Shown here piece after piece: positions 1-31,334 of a stretch of 64,000 bases of DNA. A program made the position numbers and the translations under genes. This stretch comes from Chrysomallon squamiferum (lineage: Eukaryota > Mollusca > Gastropoda > Neomphalida > Peltospiridae). How positions within the stretch are numbered: position 1 is the stretch's first letter; each line of letters opens with the position of its first letter. The notes under the pieces were generated by a model. The model had not been told where the DNA came from and made no database searches. It saw only the letters and a program-made list of their open reading frames with translations. The stretch lies in contig CM022676.1 of the NCBI GenBank assembly GCA_012295275.1, forward strand, positions 10,103,586 to 10,167,585. The letters run 5' to 3'.

Positions 1-336
1 GTTATTGTTTTTTTCTTTCTTAAACCACCAAGTTGAAGTAGTATTTTAGGTAGTTGTATATGTGGTGAACCAGAACGTTCTGAATATGTAACAATGACAA
101 CATTTTTATATCTTTAGAGCTTGAAACTATGCACTATAAGTTTTCTAAAAATTTTCTGCCAGTGTATTTTGTTCAGATAGAACAGTATATGTTTTTTCTT
201 AAAGAATTTATTAATATTTTCATTAGCTGCCTCAATTTTGGCGATTTTTTTATAATTATTTTTATAAATATTTAAATAAAACAAAAAATTGAAATTTTAA
301 AACTTAACTGAATTTTTTAAATTTTATTTATTTTTA

Positions 337-372
<36 letters not shown>

Positions 373-440
373 TATTTATTTTTATTTTAATTTTAATTTT
401 TTTTTTATTATTATTATCTTATTTTTTTTTTTTTGTTTAG

Positions 441-2957
<2,517 letters not shown>

Positions 2958-3409
2958 CACGAATTTGGGGACAGGGTGTGGTGTGTGTGTGTGTGTGTGT
3001 GTATATGGTTCGAGTATTTATGGGTACTTCTGTTTTTCATTTATGTTCTTTGATTTTTTTTTAAAAATTTATGTGTCTGTTATTTATTTATTTATTTATT
3101 TATTCTAATACTTCATTTTGTTTTTTGTTTTTTTTTTTTAAGGATAAGTGCAAATATTATCATAACAAAAAAAAAAAAACACCTAACATAAGGTGTTATG
3201 AATTATTTTATGACATTTTATGCGAACCTGGAAAGTGGAGAGACAACATTTTGTGCATTAAAATATTTTGTGCATGTATTTATTTAATTTCAAATCATGC
3301 CTGTGTATGTATGATTTAGCAAAAAAAATAATTACCAATATGATGAACATTTTCATGAGATGGCAAAGGTTATGTGAGTGTATTTGAGAAAGAGAGGGAG
3401 AAATAAATA

Positions 3410-3475
<66 letters not shown>
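2958..3475 (+). other. probable TBC1D23 3' UTR with (GT)n and (GA)n arrays
   Basis: Non-coding sequence straight after the stop. It holds a short (GT)n at about 2980-3002, poly-A and poly-T runs, and a 64-base (GA)n array at 3412-3475. Several AATAAA-like hexamers occur further on, so the cleavage site cannot be fixed. Confidence 0.5.
3412..3475. repeat. (GA)n microsatellite
   Basis: About 30 uninterrupted GA units are visible directly. Confidence 0.95.
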
Positions 3476-3479
<4 letters not shown>

Positions 3480-3480
<1 letters not shown>

Positions 3481-4743
3481 ATAAATTGTGGTACATATGT
3501 ATATCATTAATTGTATTTATATATATTTAAGATAATGTATTTATATTTCTTTCGCTGTGTATAAATTTGAGAGATTGATAACCATCTTCACTGATAATGA
3601 ATTATAAATACTTAATGTCTCAAGATAATGTGTTCAAATCAGTGATACTCAGTCTTGTGTAGATAACAACCTCGGATCAGATTAATAACTTTAAAACGGT
3701 CTGATTTTGCTTGTAAATTCTCCTCCTTTTGTGTCTACTTCTGTCATTGTCCTGATTTTTATGATTCCTGTTACTCGTTAGGTTTTGGTTTGTTTAGTTT
3801 CTTTTGAGGGTGTTTTATTTATTTGTCTGGATTTTTTTTTTTGTTTTTTTTTTTTTTAATTTTATTTCTTTATTTTTACAATTTTTTTTATTGGAATACA
3901 TTTTACAAAATCGAAAGGAAAACTGATCACCATCTTGTTTAAAGTCTTTAAACATTGAAAATCTTAAACACAGGAACAGCTCTGATATAAATTACAGGTA
4001 ATTTTGCTTGCGTGGTGATGAAATCAGCTAATTAAAAATATTTATTTTATATTATTTTTAATATGTGCAATTCCATACAGTCCTTAACACATTAACAAGA
4101 GTTACTTCCCTTTGACGAATTAATATTTTCATTAGGCTGAATTTCTCTCTTGAATAATCTGTCACATAACTGGGTTGTCTTGTCATGAATAATCAAATTT
4201 TATCATACTTCTGTTTGACAGAGTATGTTGTTTGTTTTGCCATTGTTGAAAAAAGCTAGTGTAACTAGAGTGGTCTTTCTTGAACACCTTATCACTGGCA
4301 TAGGTATGAATTTCCTTTTCAACAATCAAAACTTAACAAAATCTTAAGTTAACTTTCTTGAATACTTTAACATTTTGTGAGTTATCTCTATTTAACAGTC
4401 TAAGCTTACCAGCATCTGGCTTGTCTTTCTGGAACATTTTAATACTGTCATATTTATGAGTTGTCTCTTTGACAATGTAAACTTAAATCACCACCAGATG
4501 TCGCTCTTTGACAATTTAAATTTACTTTGCCTCAGACTAATTTTGATCTCAGATCAGTTTTCTGTCTTCAGTTTTGTATCAGTTTCACAGGAATGTTTCA
4601 CAATTTTTTTGCATGACAGTTAATATAAATTTGAAATTTCCTGAACCTCCATATTTGATGTACAAAAATTTTTTTGCCAAGATAGTACAGTTTAAGGTTC
4701 TGTTTCTGAATTTAAGTTTTAATAATAAAATTTATTATTATTA

Positions 4744-4775
<32 letters not shown>

Positions 4776-7740
4776 GTTATTATTGTTATTGTTATTACAC
4801 TAATTTTTTTTATTTTTATTTTTTTTAAATTTATTATTATCATTATTACTGTTATTTAAGAACTTGTTATGTATATGTAAGAATAAGAACACTTATACTG
4901 TTGGATAGTGCCAGCAATATTTCTCTGTTTTGTAACAAATGTTGGGTAACTGCCATGTTATATTATAAAATATTAACTGTGTTATTTATCACGTCATTGA
5001 TTTTAGGTTATGAATGTTGTTAATTATGTACATATATCTAAATCTTTACCATTGTTAATTAGACGTGATTGTGTTATTAAAAACCTATCATGGGATTTTT
5101 CCATTGTTAGTGAAAAAATATATATCTTGCCTACAGATAAACACATATTGCTTATTTATTATGTATATGTCAACATGTATATATAATATATACATGAGAT
5201 TTATCATAAAACACACACACACACATGTAGGATCTTTAGTTCAATTTATGTGGGACAAGAAATACAAAAATTTAACACATTCTAACACATCAGTTGTGCA
5301 ATGATATTATTTGGGTTTATAAACAGTTATATCGGCTTTATAAGGTCATATCTATATCTATCTATATATATGTGGGAAATCCTTGCAGTTTAATTTATGC
5401 TTCAGTAATACATTAGATATATCTATCTTATTTAGTATTTAGGCAGTGATATTTTTTTTAACATGCATTTTGACAAATTTATCATAACATATGGTTAGTA
5501 ATACTAGAATATTATGGAAAATAGTGCACACACACACATACACACATATATATTTTTTTATTCAAGCAAATTATAGTGTGAAAACAAAACCTGAAAACAC
5601 TTTGATAAAAATGTTATTTTCAAATAAAACACGCAATGAACTTAGAATAATAATTTTTAATATATCTTTTCCCAAAGGTTGTGACTTAAATTTTTACAAT
5701 TTAAAAAGAAAACCACAGTGAAATATCCATGTCATATCACTTGCACAACTATTTTATTTTATTTTATATTTTATGGAAATACAATTTAAAAACTTGTAAC
5801 TGTTTCTGGTATACCCACCGATTTAATATTTAAAATATTGTTTTTGCATTTTAATTAGTTAACTTTTAATTGTTAACATGAAAGAGAAAAATGAAGACAC
5901 ATAAACAGGTAACACATTATTGTTTTTGTTTTTTCACACACACATACTAATATAATAATCTATTTATTTATTTTATTTTTTATTATCCCTTAACATTAAC
6001 GAGATACTATTTATTACCATGTTCAATCCAGGTATCTCTTTCACCTTATCAAATTAAAAATCTATGAATATCAGCGCAGATTTAAAATTATTATAAACTC
6101 CCCCACACTTATTTCATTAATTTGTATTATAACTTTTTAATTATTATTATTGATATTTTAACAAGCCCATCATTATAGCCAAATATGTTGAAGAGAAAAA
6201 AGGTCAAAGATCCTTTTATCTGTTATTTTATTTTGTATATAATATGCAAAATATTCTGACCAGTATGTCACTTAATTACATTGTAATTAGAAATATTTAA
6301 AAATTATGTGTTTATTGTAAAATTATTATATTTTATGTGTTTGCAATAAAGGCATCCATGAGGTATCTTTTTTGCTTATTGTACGATTTATTTTAAGTCA
6401 AAACAGAAATTTAATCAAACTGCTCCGTTGTAGCATTTCTTGAAATTTATCCTGTGATCGTTTGAAATGAAATATTACTATTCAATCAATACTGAGATCC
6501 CAAATCTCAGTTACTAATTCCTTAATTTAGACTCGAATATTAATCACGAAAATACAATGATTAAATTCTTTATGTCAGAAGTTAACACTACATTATAACA
6601 AAGCTTATGCAGAAGTTCTACATCAGAACATCACTATGAAACTTTCAAGATGAAACGAGTTTTATTAAGCAAAAAAAACGAAAGAAAAAAGAAAAACGAA
6701 ACACTGACAATTTTAAAAATCATGACTGAATTCTGAAGCCACTCCAACAACCTTTGATGACCGATTATTGTTTTCCTATAATAAGATCTATATCGTATTG
6801 CGTTATTTCGTTCTGAAAATATTGATTTTAAATTCTTATAACAAATAACACAAATGAATAGTATCCAACGCTGAAAGAACCTATACATTATTTTGTGTAC
6901 TGTAATTTACAAAAAAAAAAAAAAAAAATCAACCGTTAGAGATTCCCGGATGTTTCCATAAAAATTACATTCAGACTTTTATACTCTCTAACCGAAATAT
7001 GCGCAAGAATCTAGATTCCTTGGTAATTAAGAAAAAATATAACTGATGATAGCTTTTGCTTAATTAAAAACAGATTATTATTATTATTATTATTATATTA
7101 ATTCTCCTCTTGTGCCTAAGATTAATTTATATCGAACAGTTAAAAGTAAATTTTTAGGTCGCACTGAGTTTTGTTGTTCGTGTAAATGTCTAAATCAGTA
7201 GTTCTCAAAGGGTGTGCATACTTAGGTGTGCTCCACGAAATTGTAGGATCTAGGTAGATATTTGTGATAATAAAAAATTGATTATGTTAAGAGCGGAAAG
7301 ATACCCAGTAAGAAATAGTCGGTTGCCCGGAAGAAGATTTTATACACTTAAACTTGTTTGAAATGAGTTTTTGCTGAAGAAGACTGCGCAGTAGTTTACC
7401 AGTGACAGTATGAGTGATAGGGTGTGCAAGTGTGATAAACAGCCAAAGTTTTCTTGTGACACATATTCCTATCACTGACACAGTCACTACCCATCTAAAA
7501 CTTTAATACTTTATGGAATTTTAGCCTATTTTAGTGTTACATTTGTTAAAAACAAACGAATAATAAAAGATTTCCCTCACTGCACAATGCACACCATTAA
7601 AAATATAGCCTTTGTACAGTTTTTTGACATTTTAACAGTCCATTGCTTTGTACTTCATATTATGATATTTTTGAAGAAATTGCCAAGACATGTGATGCTC
7701 ATACTTCTCATCAGCACAAAATAGATGATAAATTAAGGTA
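3480..7740. other. intergenic, no gene seen
   Basis: AT-rich DNA with short TTA, TATC and CA arrays. Open frames are short, low in complexity, and have no paired splice sites or recognisable protein. Some of the left part may still be TBC1D23 3' UTR. Confidence 0.6.
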
Positions 7741-7754
7741 TATACTCAAACAAG

Positions 7755-7972
7755 GGCGGAGACTCTACATATATCAGTGAACATCTCTCACACAAGGGCG
7801 GTAACTCTAATTATATCAGTGAACATCTCACACAAAGCGGTAATTCTAAATATATCGGTGAACATCTCTCACACAAGGGCGGTAACTCTAAATACATCGG
7901 TGAACATCTCTCACACAAGGGCGGTAACTCTAAATTTATCAGTGAACATCTCACATAAGGGCGGTAACTCTG
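7755..7972. repeat. 42-bp minisatellite, about 5-6 units
   Basis: The unit contains ACAAGGGCGGTAACTCTAAA followed by an ATATCGGTGAACATCTCTC-like spacer. Because 42 is a multiple of three, it produces a repetitive false open frame. Confidence 0.85.
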
Positions 7973-8049
7973 TAATTCCAGCCGAAGCCGTTAAAATAAT
8001 TTCTAAGCTGCGAACATCTGTCCATGAAAAGATGGAGAAACCCTAACCC

Positions 8050-8292
8050 TGTACACTTTACAAAATCTATTTATTTGTTTACATTCTCTTGTATTTTATT
8101 TTTATACAGTAGTTGTCGTACATACATACATTTTTCTTATTTAAAAACACGCTATAAAATTGGGGTGGTTTCTAGGATCTGGAACGGATTAATGGTATTT
8201 CAATTAATTTCATTTGGGAAAATTGATTTGAGATACGAACAAATTTGAGTTACGAGCTCGGTCACGGAACGAATTAAACCCGTAGGTCAACA
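8050..8292 (+). mobile_element. 3' end of a pogo/Tigger-like DNA transposon (copy 1)
   Basis: Closely matches, in opposite orientation, the better-preserved copy near 45443-46119. Shared pieces include GGGGTGGTTTC, GGAACGGATTAATGGTATT and ACGAGCTCGGTCACGGAACG. The outer end AAACCCGTAGGTCAAC looks like a decayed version of the terminal repeat AAACTCGTAAGTCAAGGTAC of copy 2. No transposase remains. Confidence 0.7.
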
Positions 8293-8739
8293 GAGAGAGA
8301 GAGAAATAATTATTTAGTTTAAAAATGAGTTAATGCAGTTTTTTAATAAAATAAATTTATACACTACTTTAATAAATTAATGAAAATCGGTATAAAATTA
8401 ATAATGAAATTTCTGAAGTATCTGCGTGTGTGAAATAATTGTTAAGTTTTTAAGTCGATAGCAACTAAATATAGGCTTTAAGGTTATTGTAACTGTATTT
8501 AGTAGGATTCATTTACCGCGAAAGTACTCGGAAGTGACGAAAAAATATGGAATTACTGAAACGAAATTCGAATCATTATTTTTAATTATTTTTCACACGG
8601 TAACGTACTTAAAGTCTAATCAGTTAAAGATTTTGACATCGTCATATCGCTATAAATGAAAGAATTACAAGGTAGAATTTTTTTGTTTCTACAAAATATA
8701 TAGATTTAAAAAATTATAATAATGATACTATAAGCGATA

Positions 8740-8748
8740 TTCCCGCCC
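8740..8748 (+). promoter_or_regulatory. TTCCCGCCC element upstream of gene A
   Basis: The GC-rich element sits in AT-rich DNA about 440 bases before the gene A start codon, in the same orientation as the TTTCCCGCC elements found upstream of genes B, D and E. E2F-type sites have this form. No nearby TGACGT element, so this is the weakest member of the set. Confidence 0.35.
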
Positions 8749-9120
8749 TTTATCGATATAGCTTATTCATTGAAGGAGATGAATTTATAAATGAAACAAA
8801 TAATAATGTAATATGATAATTTTAAAAATAATAATAATTAGCCTTATATTCCATATATTTATAACTGATGTACTTTGATAATTATTATGATTGTTTTTCC
8901 AGTGAATATTTCACAACAAATTAAAGTATAATAAAAAAATAAAATTTTAATCGATGATGGCTGGCATTTCTATCTTCTTTTCTTTTTTCTTTTTTCTTCT
9001 TCTTCTTAATTAATTAATTAACTTACTTATTTAGTTAGTTATTTATTTATATTTTTAACTTTTTTTTTTCTTCTCACAATGGCATTAAGAAAACAGTTCT
9101 TTCTTTTTCTCCTTCCTCAG

Positions 9121-9183
9121 AAGACTAACATAGCAAATGTATTAGGCAGTATAAACAAAAACAAAAGACAATAACCCGTTAAT
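9121..9183 (+). other. gene A 5' UTR portion of first coding exon
   Basis: A strong pyrimidine tract ending CCTTCCTCAG stands at 9120, 63 bases before the ATG. This implies at least one upstream non-coding exon, as inferred for genes B, C and D. Confidence 0.6.
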
Positions 9184-16684
<7,501 letters not shown>

Positions 16685-16734
16685 ATATATTTTTGTGTTT
16701 ATAAGACTGTTGAATGTAAGAATAATTTGTTTTT

Positions 16735-16771
16735 CTTCTTCTTCTTCTTATTATTATTATTACTATTGTTA

Positions 16772-16812
<41 letters not shown>

Positions 16813-16816
16813 GTTA

Positions 16817-16853
<37 letters not shown>

Positions 16854-16944
16854 TATTATTGTAATTACTGTTATTATTATTATTATTATTATTGTTATTA
16901 CTTTATTATTATTCTATTATTATTCTATTCTTCTTCTTTTTCTT

Positions 16945-16975
<31 letters not shown>

Positions 16976-17025
16976 TTATTATTATTATTGTTGTTATTCT
17001 AAAATAATTATTACTATTATTATAC
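16735..17025. repeat. TTA/TTC microsatellite block
   Basis: Long TTA and TTC runs; no coding sense on either strand. Confidence 0.9.
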
Positions 17026-17171
17026 ACATATACACATAGATGCACATGTGTTAACACATAAAAACATGCTCCACAAACACACACAAACATACACATATAA
17101 AAACGTTCACTGACAGACAAAAAATATTTAAATGCTGCTTTTTCTATGGGTTTTTTCCTGGTTTTTTCCAG

Positions 17172-17241
17172 AAACTTGTTTAAAACATTTGATAAAGGTG
17201 ATGCTGAAGGGGGCAGTAGACCACTTGAAGTTTTTGTTTGA
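17172..17241 (+). CDS. possible alternative last exon of gene A
   Basis: Acceptor TTTTTTCCAG. If exon 9 is cut at AT|GTAAAT (16680), this segment joins in frame and reads INLFKTFDKGDAEGGSRPLE then VFV and TGA, making a 595-residue form with a longer, charged tail. The frame is open throughout and less AT-rich than its surroundings. No transcript evidence is available here. Confidence 0.4.
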
Positions 17242-17397
17242 GGTAAATACTTTAATAATTAATAATTGTCTACATGTGTTATAATGCATTCAATACAGTA
17301 ATGTGTGTGTGTGTGTGTACATATATATATATATGTGTATGTATGTATTATGTATATGCGTATGTATGTTATCTGTCTATATAAATATATATAACAT

Positions 17398-17399
<2 letters not shown>

Positions 17400-17454
<55 letters not shown>
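17400..17454. repeat. (TA)n microsatellite
   Basis: Pure TA array downstream of gene A. Confidence 0.95.
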
Positions 17455-17456
<2 letters not shown>

Positions 17457-17499
17457 TCAATTTCATTATTATTATTTATACTCATAAATGATAATTTAT

Positions 17500-20334
17500 A
17501 TAGCTGTAGGAAATTAAATAACAATGATCACTATGCAAAAACAATTAAATTTCTAGTCTTTGAAGGCACATAAAGTGAAAAAAAACACAAAACAATATGA
17601 AGTAAATTATTTTCTTTGTTTCATATAAAAAGAGAAAATAAAAAGTCTGTGTTTTACAAATACATTTGTATGATTATTAAAATGCACTATTGTGGTATAT
17701 AAAAAGCAGTCAAAATGTATTTTGCTTGTTTCCAGTATATGTTTCTTTTGTTTGTTGTTACTGTCCAATCTTTATTAATAATGAAGTACAGTTCAAAAAC
17801 ATTTGGTACTGACATGTTTTATGAAGAATTAGTCTTAAATATATTCAGCATTCTTCTAAATCATGTTTTGTTTTTTGCTGTCCAATCTTTTGCTGTTAAT
17901 TCATTTTTGTTTAGATTTTTGTCATCTGATCTGTGTGACCTTTACATGAGAGGACCACTGGAGTAGCAGTATTTCAAGATTTAATTACTCACAGTAAACT
18001 TGTGAATGTAATTAATGAATACTCTTAAGTAGATCAAAGTCTGATTATCCATTTAATTACGTTTCTGATTAAAAAGATATAATTTTCTTCAAAATGGTGG
18101 TTTATTATATTAATAATTTTGTTCTTACAAAAGTAATTAAATGTACATTTTAATTAGATTTGAAATTCATTACCAGTTTATAAAAAGCTTTGAATGAGAA
18201 TTACTGAATGTTATTGTTAATTTTTTTGTTGTTGTTTTTTTGTTTGTTTTGTTTTTGGTAATTTCAATACAAATGTTAATAATATATATTTTAATTGTTT
18301 TCCGTACAGAACCATAATTATATTTTAATTAACTTTGAATGAAATTTTATATACTGATTATATACAGGTGTATTGTTCTATTAATTTTTAATGTATACCA
18401 AAAACATAATTTTTTTTTATTATTTTCAATAATGATAATCAGTTTTGAATGAAACCATGTTCTGTCAATTTGTATACTGGATTCAAATGTAACAGTACTA
18501 ATTAATATTTTTATCTTCAAAATGAAGTGATATCTTAGCCATATTTTAAATGTTTTTTACTTAACAGTGCACTTGTGTGTGTATGTATGTGTGTATGTGT
18601 GTACGTGCGTGTATGCATGTTGAACTATAGTGTTAACATGAAAACAGATTTATTTATATATATATGTGACTATAATTTTAATTGCATTACATTTATTTGT
18701 TTAGTTTAAATTATTTTCAGTGAAAAGATTTATTTAACTAGTGTTTTCATTTAACTTTTACAGTAAACAGGTATTTCATTTAAAACATAACTAAAATAAT
18801 TATATACAATTTACCTCAGACAATAATATTTTGTAATGAATAATTACGTATTTTACTTATCAACTAAAATATGTTAATAATCAATTACCTTTGAAGGTAA
18901 CCAGTATATTCATTATGTCAGATATTTTCTAATTAGGAAAACTAAAAAGTAATTTAATTAAATTATATTTGCACCCAAGAATTAATAAAATAATTATGAT
19001 ATAAGTTAATTTAGGGTGTCATAATTAATTATGTAATTCTCTTGCATTTAAATATAACCATGTGTATATATAATTGTTTTTTCATTTGCTACAAGTAAAA
19101 AAACTACAAACTTCAGTGATAATTAATACTGCATGGAATTAATTCATTTTACTGATCAGTTCCAGAAAAATGTGCAGTATTAATTTGTTTCTTATTCTTA
19201 TTTTCAGATTAAATAAAAAAAGGCTATGATATTTACAAATTTATAAATTTTAAAAGCTTATTTTGAAATGTGACTGAAAAGAGTGTCCTTTAATTTATTT
19301 TTTGTTTTGTTTTCTAATTTGAGTAAAAATTGTATTTTCTTATTTTGAGGTTTCACTAAAAAGGGTATATAAATAATATTTCTAAAGACTGCAGGAACAT
19401 TTTTTCTTTCTTTATTCCTTTATTTTTTTTTTTTTTTTGAACATCATGAATTTATAATTCTAGATACACTTTTGAAAACCTTTCTAAAACCCAAATTGAA
19501 GAAATTAATCAAATTTTTCAGTATTTATCATGGTCACACACACACACACACACAAATGTGCATGTGCACACGCACACAGACATGTATCTTACAACTATAG
19601 ACATCTTTGTAATTGCACGTGCATTGAAGATAGAAAAGGCATCAAAAGGAAGTTTAAGAATAAGGAACATGAGCATTTGCATAACTGAACAGTCCCACCC
19701 AAAATGTTGACCCCAGATTCAATGCAGAGGGTCATGATAATGTATCTTGTAATCTTTTTTATAATCAGTTATTTTGAAGTTGAATTTATGTTATGTTAAT
19801 TAGTTTAAAAATATCAATAGTTTAACAATAATACTTTTAATCAGAAAAAAAATCTTAATTATGTTTTTACTTTGATTACAAGCATTGATAGTTCAACAAT
19901 AAAAAAAGTTTGATTATAATTTGCAACAATAATCTTAATTAAGTTTTTGATTAGATTAAAAGCATTTAGCGTTATTTTAACAATAAAAATTAGAATTAGA
20001 ATTTACAATAATAATCTTAATTATGTTTACTATTATTTTATTTTTTTTAAATGTATTAGCTTTGAACATAGCTAATGTTTAACTGTATTTTTGTTAATAT
20101 TTGTAACCTTCAACAGTTAGCTCTATATCATCATGTTATTCTTATATGTTTAAAAGTTAATCATTATTTTCATATTTTATTGAATTTTACATTGTACATC
20201 ATGCAAATTTTAAGAAATAAAGAATTTTTTTAGACCATTTGTTTTATGTGTAATTTGTTTTTATTGTGTGTTTAAATATGTATGAAAATGTTGGTATGTT
20301 CATATACACAGACAGACATACAGATACAGATGTA

Positions 20335-20376
<42 letters not shown>

Positions 20377-21085
20377 TGTACTTAAATATGCGATTCAGAA
20401 GAGTTTTCAGAATCATTAATATAAATTAATTCTTAAAAATTCAGTTCATACAGACATCTCACTTTTATCGGAGAGCATCTCCCTCTCATATATGTATATA
20501 TGGCCATAACAAGACTTTTTTAAATGAGGCAAAAACACTTATTCACTTTAAAAAAAATGGGTCAGAGGTCTGGGCTCAAATCTCCGACTTGAAAGATGCA
20601 AAAGCCTCGATTCTAGCCATTTATATTTTAATTTTTTTTTAAATAAAATCCTTGTATAAGAAAAAATAAATAATCGTTAATTTCGATATGAGGCATTTCC
20701 TCAGTATAGTTAAGGCCAATAAATAAATAAATAGGTATGTATGTATGTATAAATCTCACATATTGAGCATGAAAACTGAATTATTTGTTTACTCAACAAA
20801 ATATTTATCTTAAAATCGCATGTTGTTTTCGCCATTACCCGAGTTCTTAATGTCCGTATTAGCGTTTGTAACCAGCTGACGTGCACCACTTCCAAATCTA
20901 GAAGTTCATCCGGTTTTTTTTTTTTCTTTTTTTTTGGTTTTTTTTTTGAGAACTTAACAAGAAACGATATAAATTGGTTACCATGTATTTAATTTTATTT
21001 GTGCAAAATGTTATAAAAATTTATCGCATTGCAACAGTTTACTAATAACGTTTGTGTGCGTGTGTGCTCGCGTGTTCATGATTAT

Positions 21086-21123
<38 letters not shown>

Positions 21124-21200
21124 TGTATTTTAATTGCCTGTTATTTCGCATTTAAGTTTTTCGAGTGATTCGTTAATTAGTTCCTTAAAAATATGTCAAC
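17500..21200. other. region between genes A and B, no gene seen
   Basis: AT-rich DNA with (CA)n at 20337-20372 and (GT)n at about 21090-21118. The left part may be gene A 3' UTR: an AATAAA at about 20216 is one candidate end. The region at 18618-18730 is a relative of the repeat in gene A intron 4. Confidence 0.5.
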
Positions 21201-21214
21201 ACAATATTAACCAC

Positions 21215-21238
21215 TTTCCCGCCATTAATGTGACGTCA
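21215..21238 (+). promoter_or_regulatory. TTTCCCGCCA + TGACGTCA module upstream of gene B
   Basis: TTTCCCGCCA at 21215-21224 (E2F-like) is followed six bases later by the palindromic CRE TGACGTCA at 21231-21238. A candidate donor GCG|GTAAAT lies at about 21279. The coding start is 1.2 kb away, so a non-coding first exon is likely. Confidence 0.5.
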
Positions 21239-22309
21239 TTGTGACATGTGCCAAAAATGCGAAAAACTAATTATATGCGGTAAATTTATTCTTATACTAT
21301 TATTATAAGAGCTGTTAGTTAGTAAACATAACATTTATTAGTTTATTGTTTAATGTGAATGTGAATTCGGTAACAATTAAACTTACTGTTAGAGCTTTTG
21401 ATTATAATTCTTCACAAATAAATGTACCAAATTAACAAGAATTACTTCCCTTCCTAGATCCATTTGGTATGTTCTAAAATGGTTACATTTAATTTCACCA
21501 CGAACTGCTGCATTCAGTTCTATTTATTTATGTAATTTATGATGAGGTATTATCAAATACATATACTAAGACCTGCAGCCCTGAAATCTGTCAAATAATA
21601 ATAATGAATAACTACACCGGAATATCCATATTTATCGCTTCTCAATATTTCGGTATCTTTATTAGTTACATTTTTTTTTTTTTTTTTTTTTAGAATCTCT
21701 AAGTAAGCTTCCGTATGTAATGAATTTAAAAATAATCCTATAATCTATCAGACATATATTCTTGAAAACCCATATTAATTTCAACACAACTTCATTGTTT
21801 AATCATGTTTATTAGTTTATTTATTTATTTATTTATTTAGGATTTTCAAGAAAGACTAAATATATACATACTTTAAAAATAGAGAAACTGTTAAATGATG
21901 AAACCAGTCAAATTAACATCATCCTTTTTGTATTAAACTTCATTTTTATTTTCTTAGAAAACTTAGAAGTTAAAGATAAGAAAAAATCTTTGATCAAGAA
22001 ATCATCCATAATGACTGTGTGTGTGTGTCTGTGTGTTTAATTTTTTTTTTTTTACAGACATTTAAGAGTATATATTTACAGAAATATTGTGATCAAGAAA
22101 TGAACCATAACATGATTTCTATTTAAATTCTTTTTTTTTTTAACTTATAGAATTTCAAAAACATATATTTATAGATATATTAAAAATAAGAGAAATTCTT
22201 TATTATTTTAAAACATATGTTAATACAGAATTTAAAACAAAGAAAAATTCCATGATCAAGAAATCATTATTTAACTTCCTTTTTTGTTTTTTTTTAATTA
22301 ATTTTTCAG

Positions 22310-22400
22310 AAACTTAAAATAAACCAAGATCTTCAAACCACCAAAAAAAAAAAAAAAAAAAAAAAAATCTGATTTCACTGACATAAACCAACTTAACGCC
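22310..22400 (+). other. gene B 5' UTR portion of first coding exon
   Basis: Acceptor AATTAATTTTTCAG just before 22310, then untranslated sequence with a poly-A run up to the ATG at 22401. Confidence 0.55.
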
Positions 22401-29697
<7,297 letters not shown>

Positions 29698-30055
29698 TAG
29701 ATAGCATTTATACTCTATACTTAATAGATAGCATGTATAGTCTAAACTTAATAGATAGCATGTATACTCTATACTTAATAGATGGCATGTATATTCTATA
29801 CTTAATAGATAGCATTTATATTCTATACTTAACAGATAGCATTTATATTCAACACTTAACAGATAGCATTTATACTCTATACTTAACAGATAGCATTTAT
29901 TTTCTATACTTAAAAGATAACATCTATATTCTATACTTAATAGATAGCATCTATATTCTATACTTAATAGACAGCATGTATATTCTTATCTTAATAGATA
30001 GCATGTATATTATATACTTAACAGACAGCACATATATATATTCTATACTTAATAT
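29698..30055 (+). repeat. 27-bp minisatellite in the gene B 3' UTR
   Basis: About 13 units of TTAATAGATAGCATGTATAC plus TCTATAC start right at the gene B stop codon. Because 27 is a multiple of three, one frame stays open (LIDSMYILY-type repeats) without being a gene. Confidence 0.92.
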
Positions 30056-30059
30056 TTCA

Positions 30060-31272
30060 AATGTTTGCAAAAATAATTTTATTATTATTATTATTAATTA
30101 TTTTGTTTTTTCTTTACTGTAGAATAAAAAAAGTCATATCTATAATTGTAATTAATTTAAAATTTGGTGTTCAGTGTGGAAAAAAAAAAAAATTTGGATA
30201 TTTTAATTTATAATGACCTGTTTAAGATTAGACAAAAATTGATGAGAATATAGATATATTTTTTTAATAATTACTGTACACATAATTGATACATACACTG
30301 TACACTTGATGGTATTTAAATCTATTTATAAGCCTAATTATGTTTAATAAACTAATGAAATATAAGATGCACTTATCTTTTTGCAGTTTAGTAAATTATG
30401 TGATAACTGACATTTTTGTAACTGGATATTTTGCTATGACAACCATTGTCAGTTAACAATTAGTAATTATAATAATAATTAGATTAGAAACTGTTAAATA
30501 AGAGAAAAAAAATCAATGGTATTGACTTAATATGCTTTTACATATGTTGATATTTTTAAAATTTAATAGTTTGACATGTTTCAAGATTCATTCTCTTTTG
30601 AAAATGTTCAGTTAGTTATATCAATACATTAATCTAATTTTTTATTTTTGTGAATTTTTAATCTTATCAGTGATAAGTTTTTGGGTTTCTAAATAATGCA
30701 CTATTAAATTATTTTATATTATTTCAAACTTGAATAATGTTAAGCTTGAAAATTATTGTTGCAAACCTTTTTTGTTTGCAAATAAATGAAAGCAAAACAT
30801 TTGACTGAAATTATTTTTCAATACAGTATTATTAATGTAATTCTTGTTGGTTTTTTTTTGTTTTTTTTAATCATGTTTATATTAAGTTGTTAAGTTTCTA
30901 AATAATGAACAATTAAATTATTTTATTTATTTATTTCATACTAATATTGAATAATGTTAAACTTGAAAATTATTGTTCTAAACCATTTTTGTTTGCAAAT
31001 AAATGAATACAAAACCTATGACTGGAATTATTTTACATTATTTTAATTGTGTAGTTTTTGTATGCTTTTATATTTGTTTTGATAATTGTAAAAGGTTGCT
31101 AGTTTTGTCAAAGACATTAATTAAACTATTTATTATCAAGACAAGGAGCATGCTTTGTATAAAGCCCAATTTTCACTTTTGCTGCAACTTGTTTCTGTGA
31201 GGTTAATTTTAATTTTTGGCATAGTTTCATCAAATATTGTAAAAGAATGTCAGTTTTTTCAGACATAAATAA

Positions 31273-31334
<62 letters not shown>

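Noticed and set aside
7777-8046. 89-residue repetitive open frame
   Set aside because: Produced by the 42-bp minisatellite running into a transposon fragment.
8041-8052. CCCTAACCCT telomere-like word (also near 37180)
   Set aside because: Single short matches, no array.
20570-20600. GGTCTGGGCTCAAATCTCCG, similar to a tRNA B-box as in a SINE
   Set aside because: No convincing A-box, no tail and no second copy seen in the window.
29733-30122. 129-residue open frame after gene B
   Set aside because: Entirely a 27-bp minisatellite translated as 9-residue repeats; no splice or homology support.
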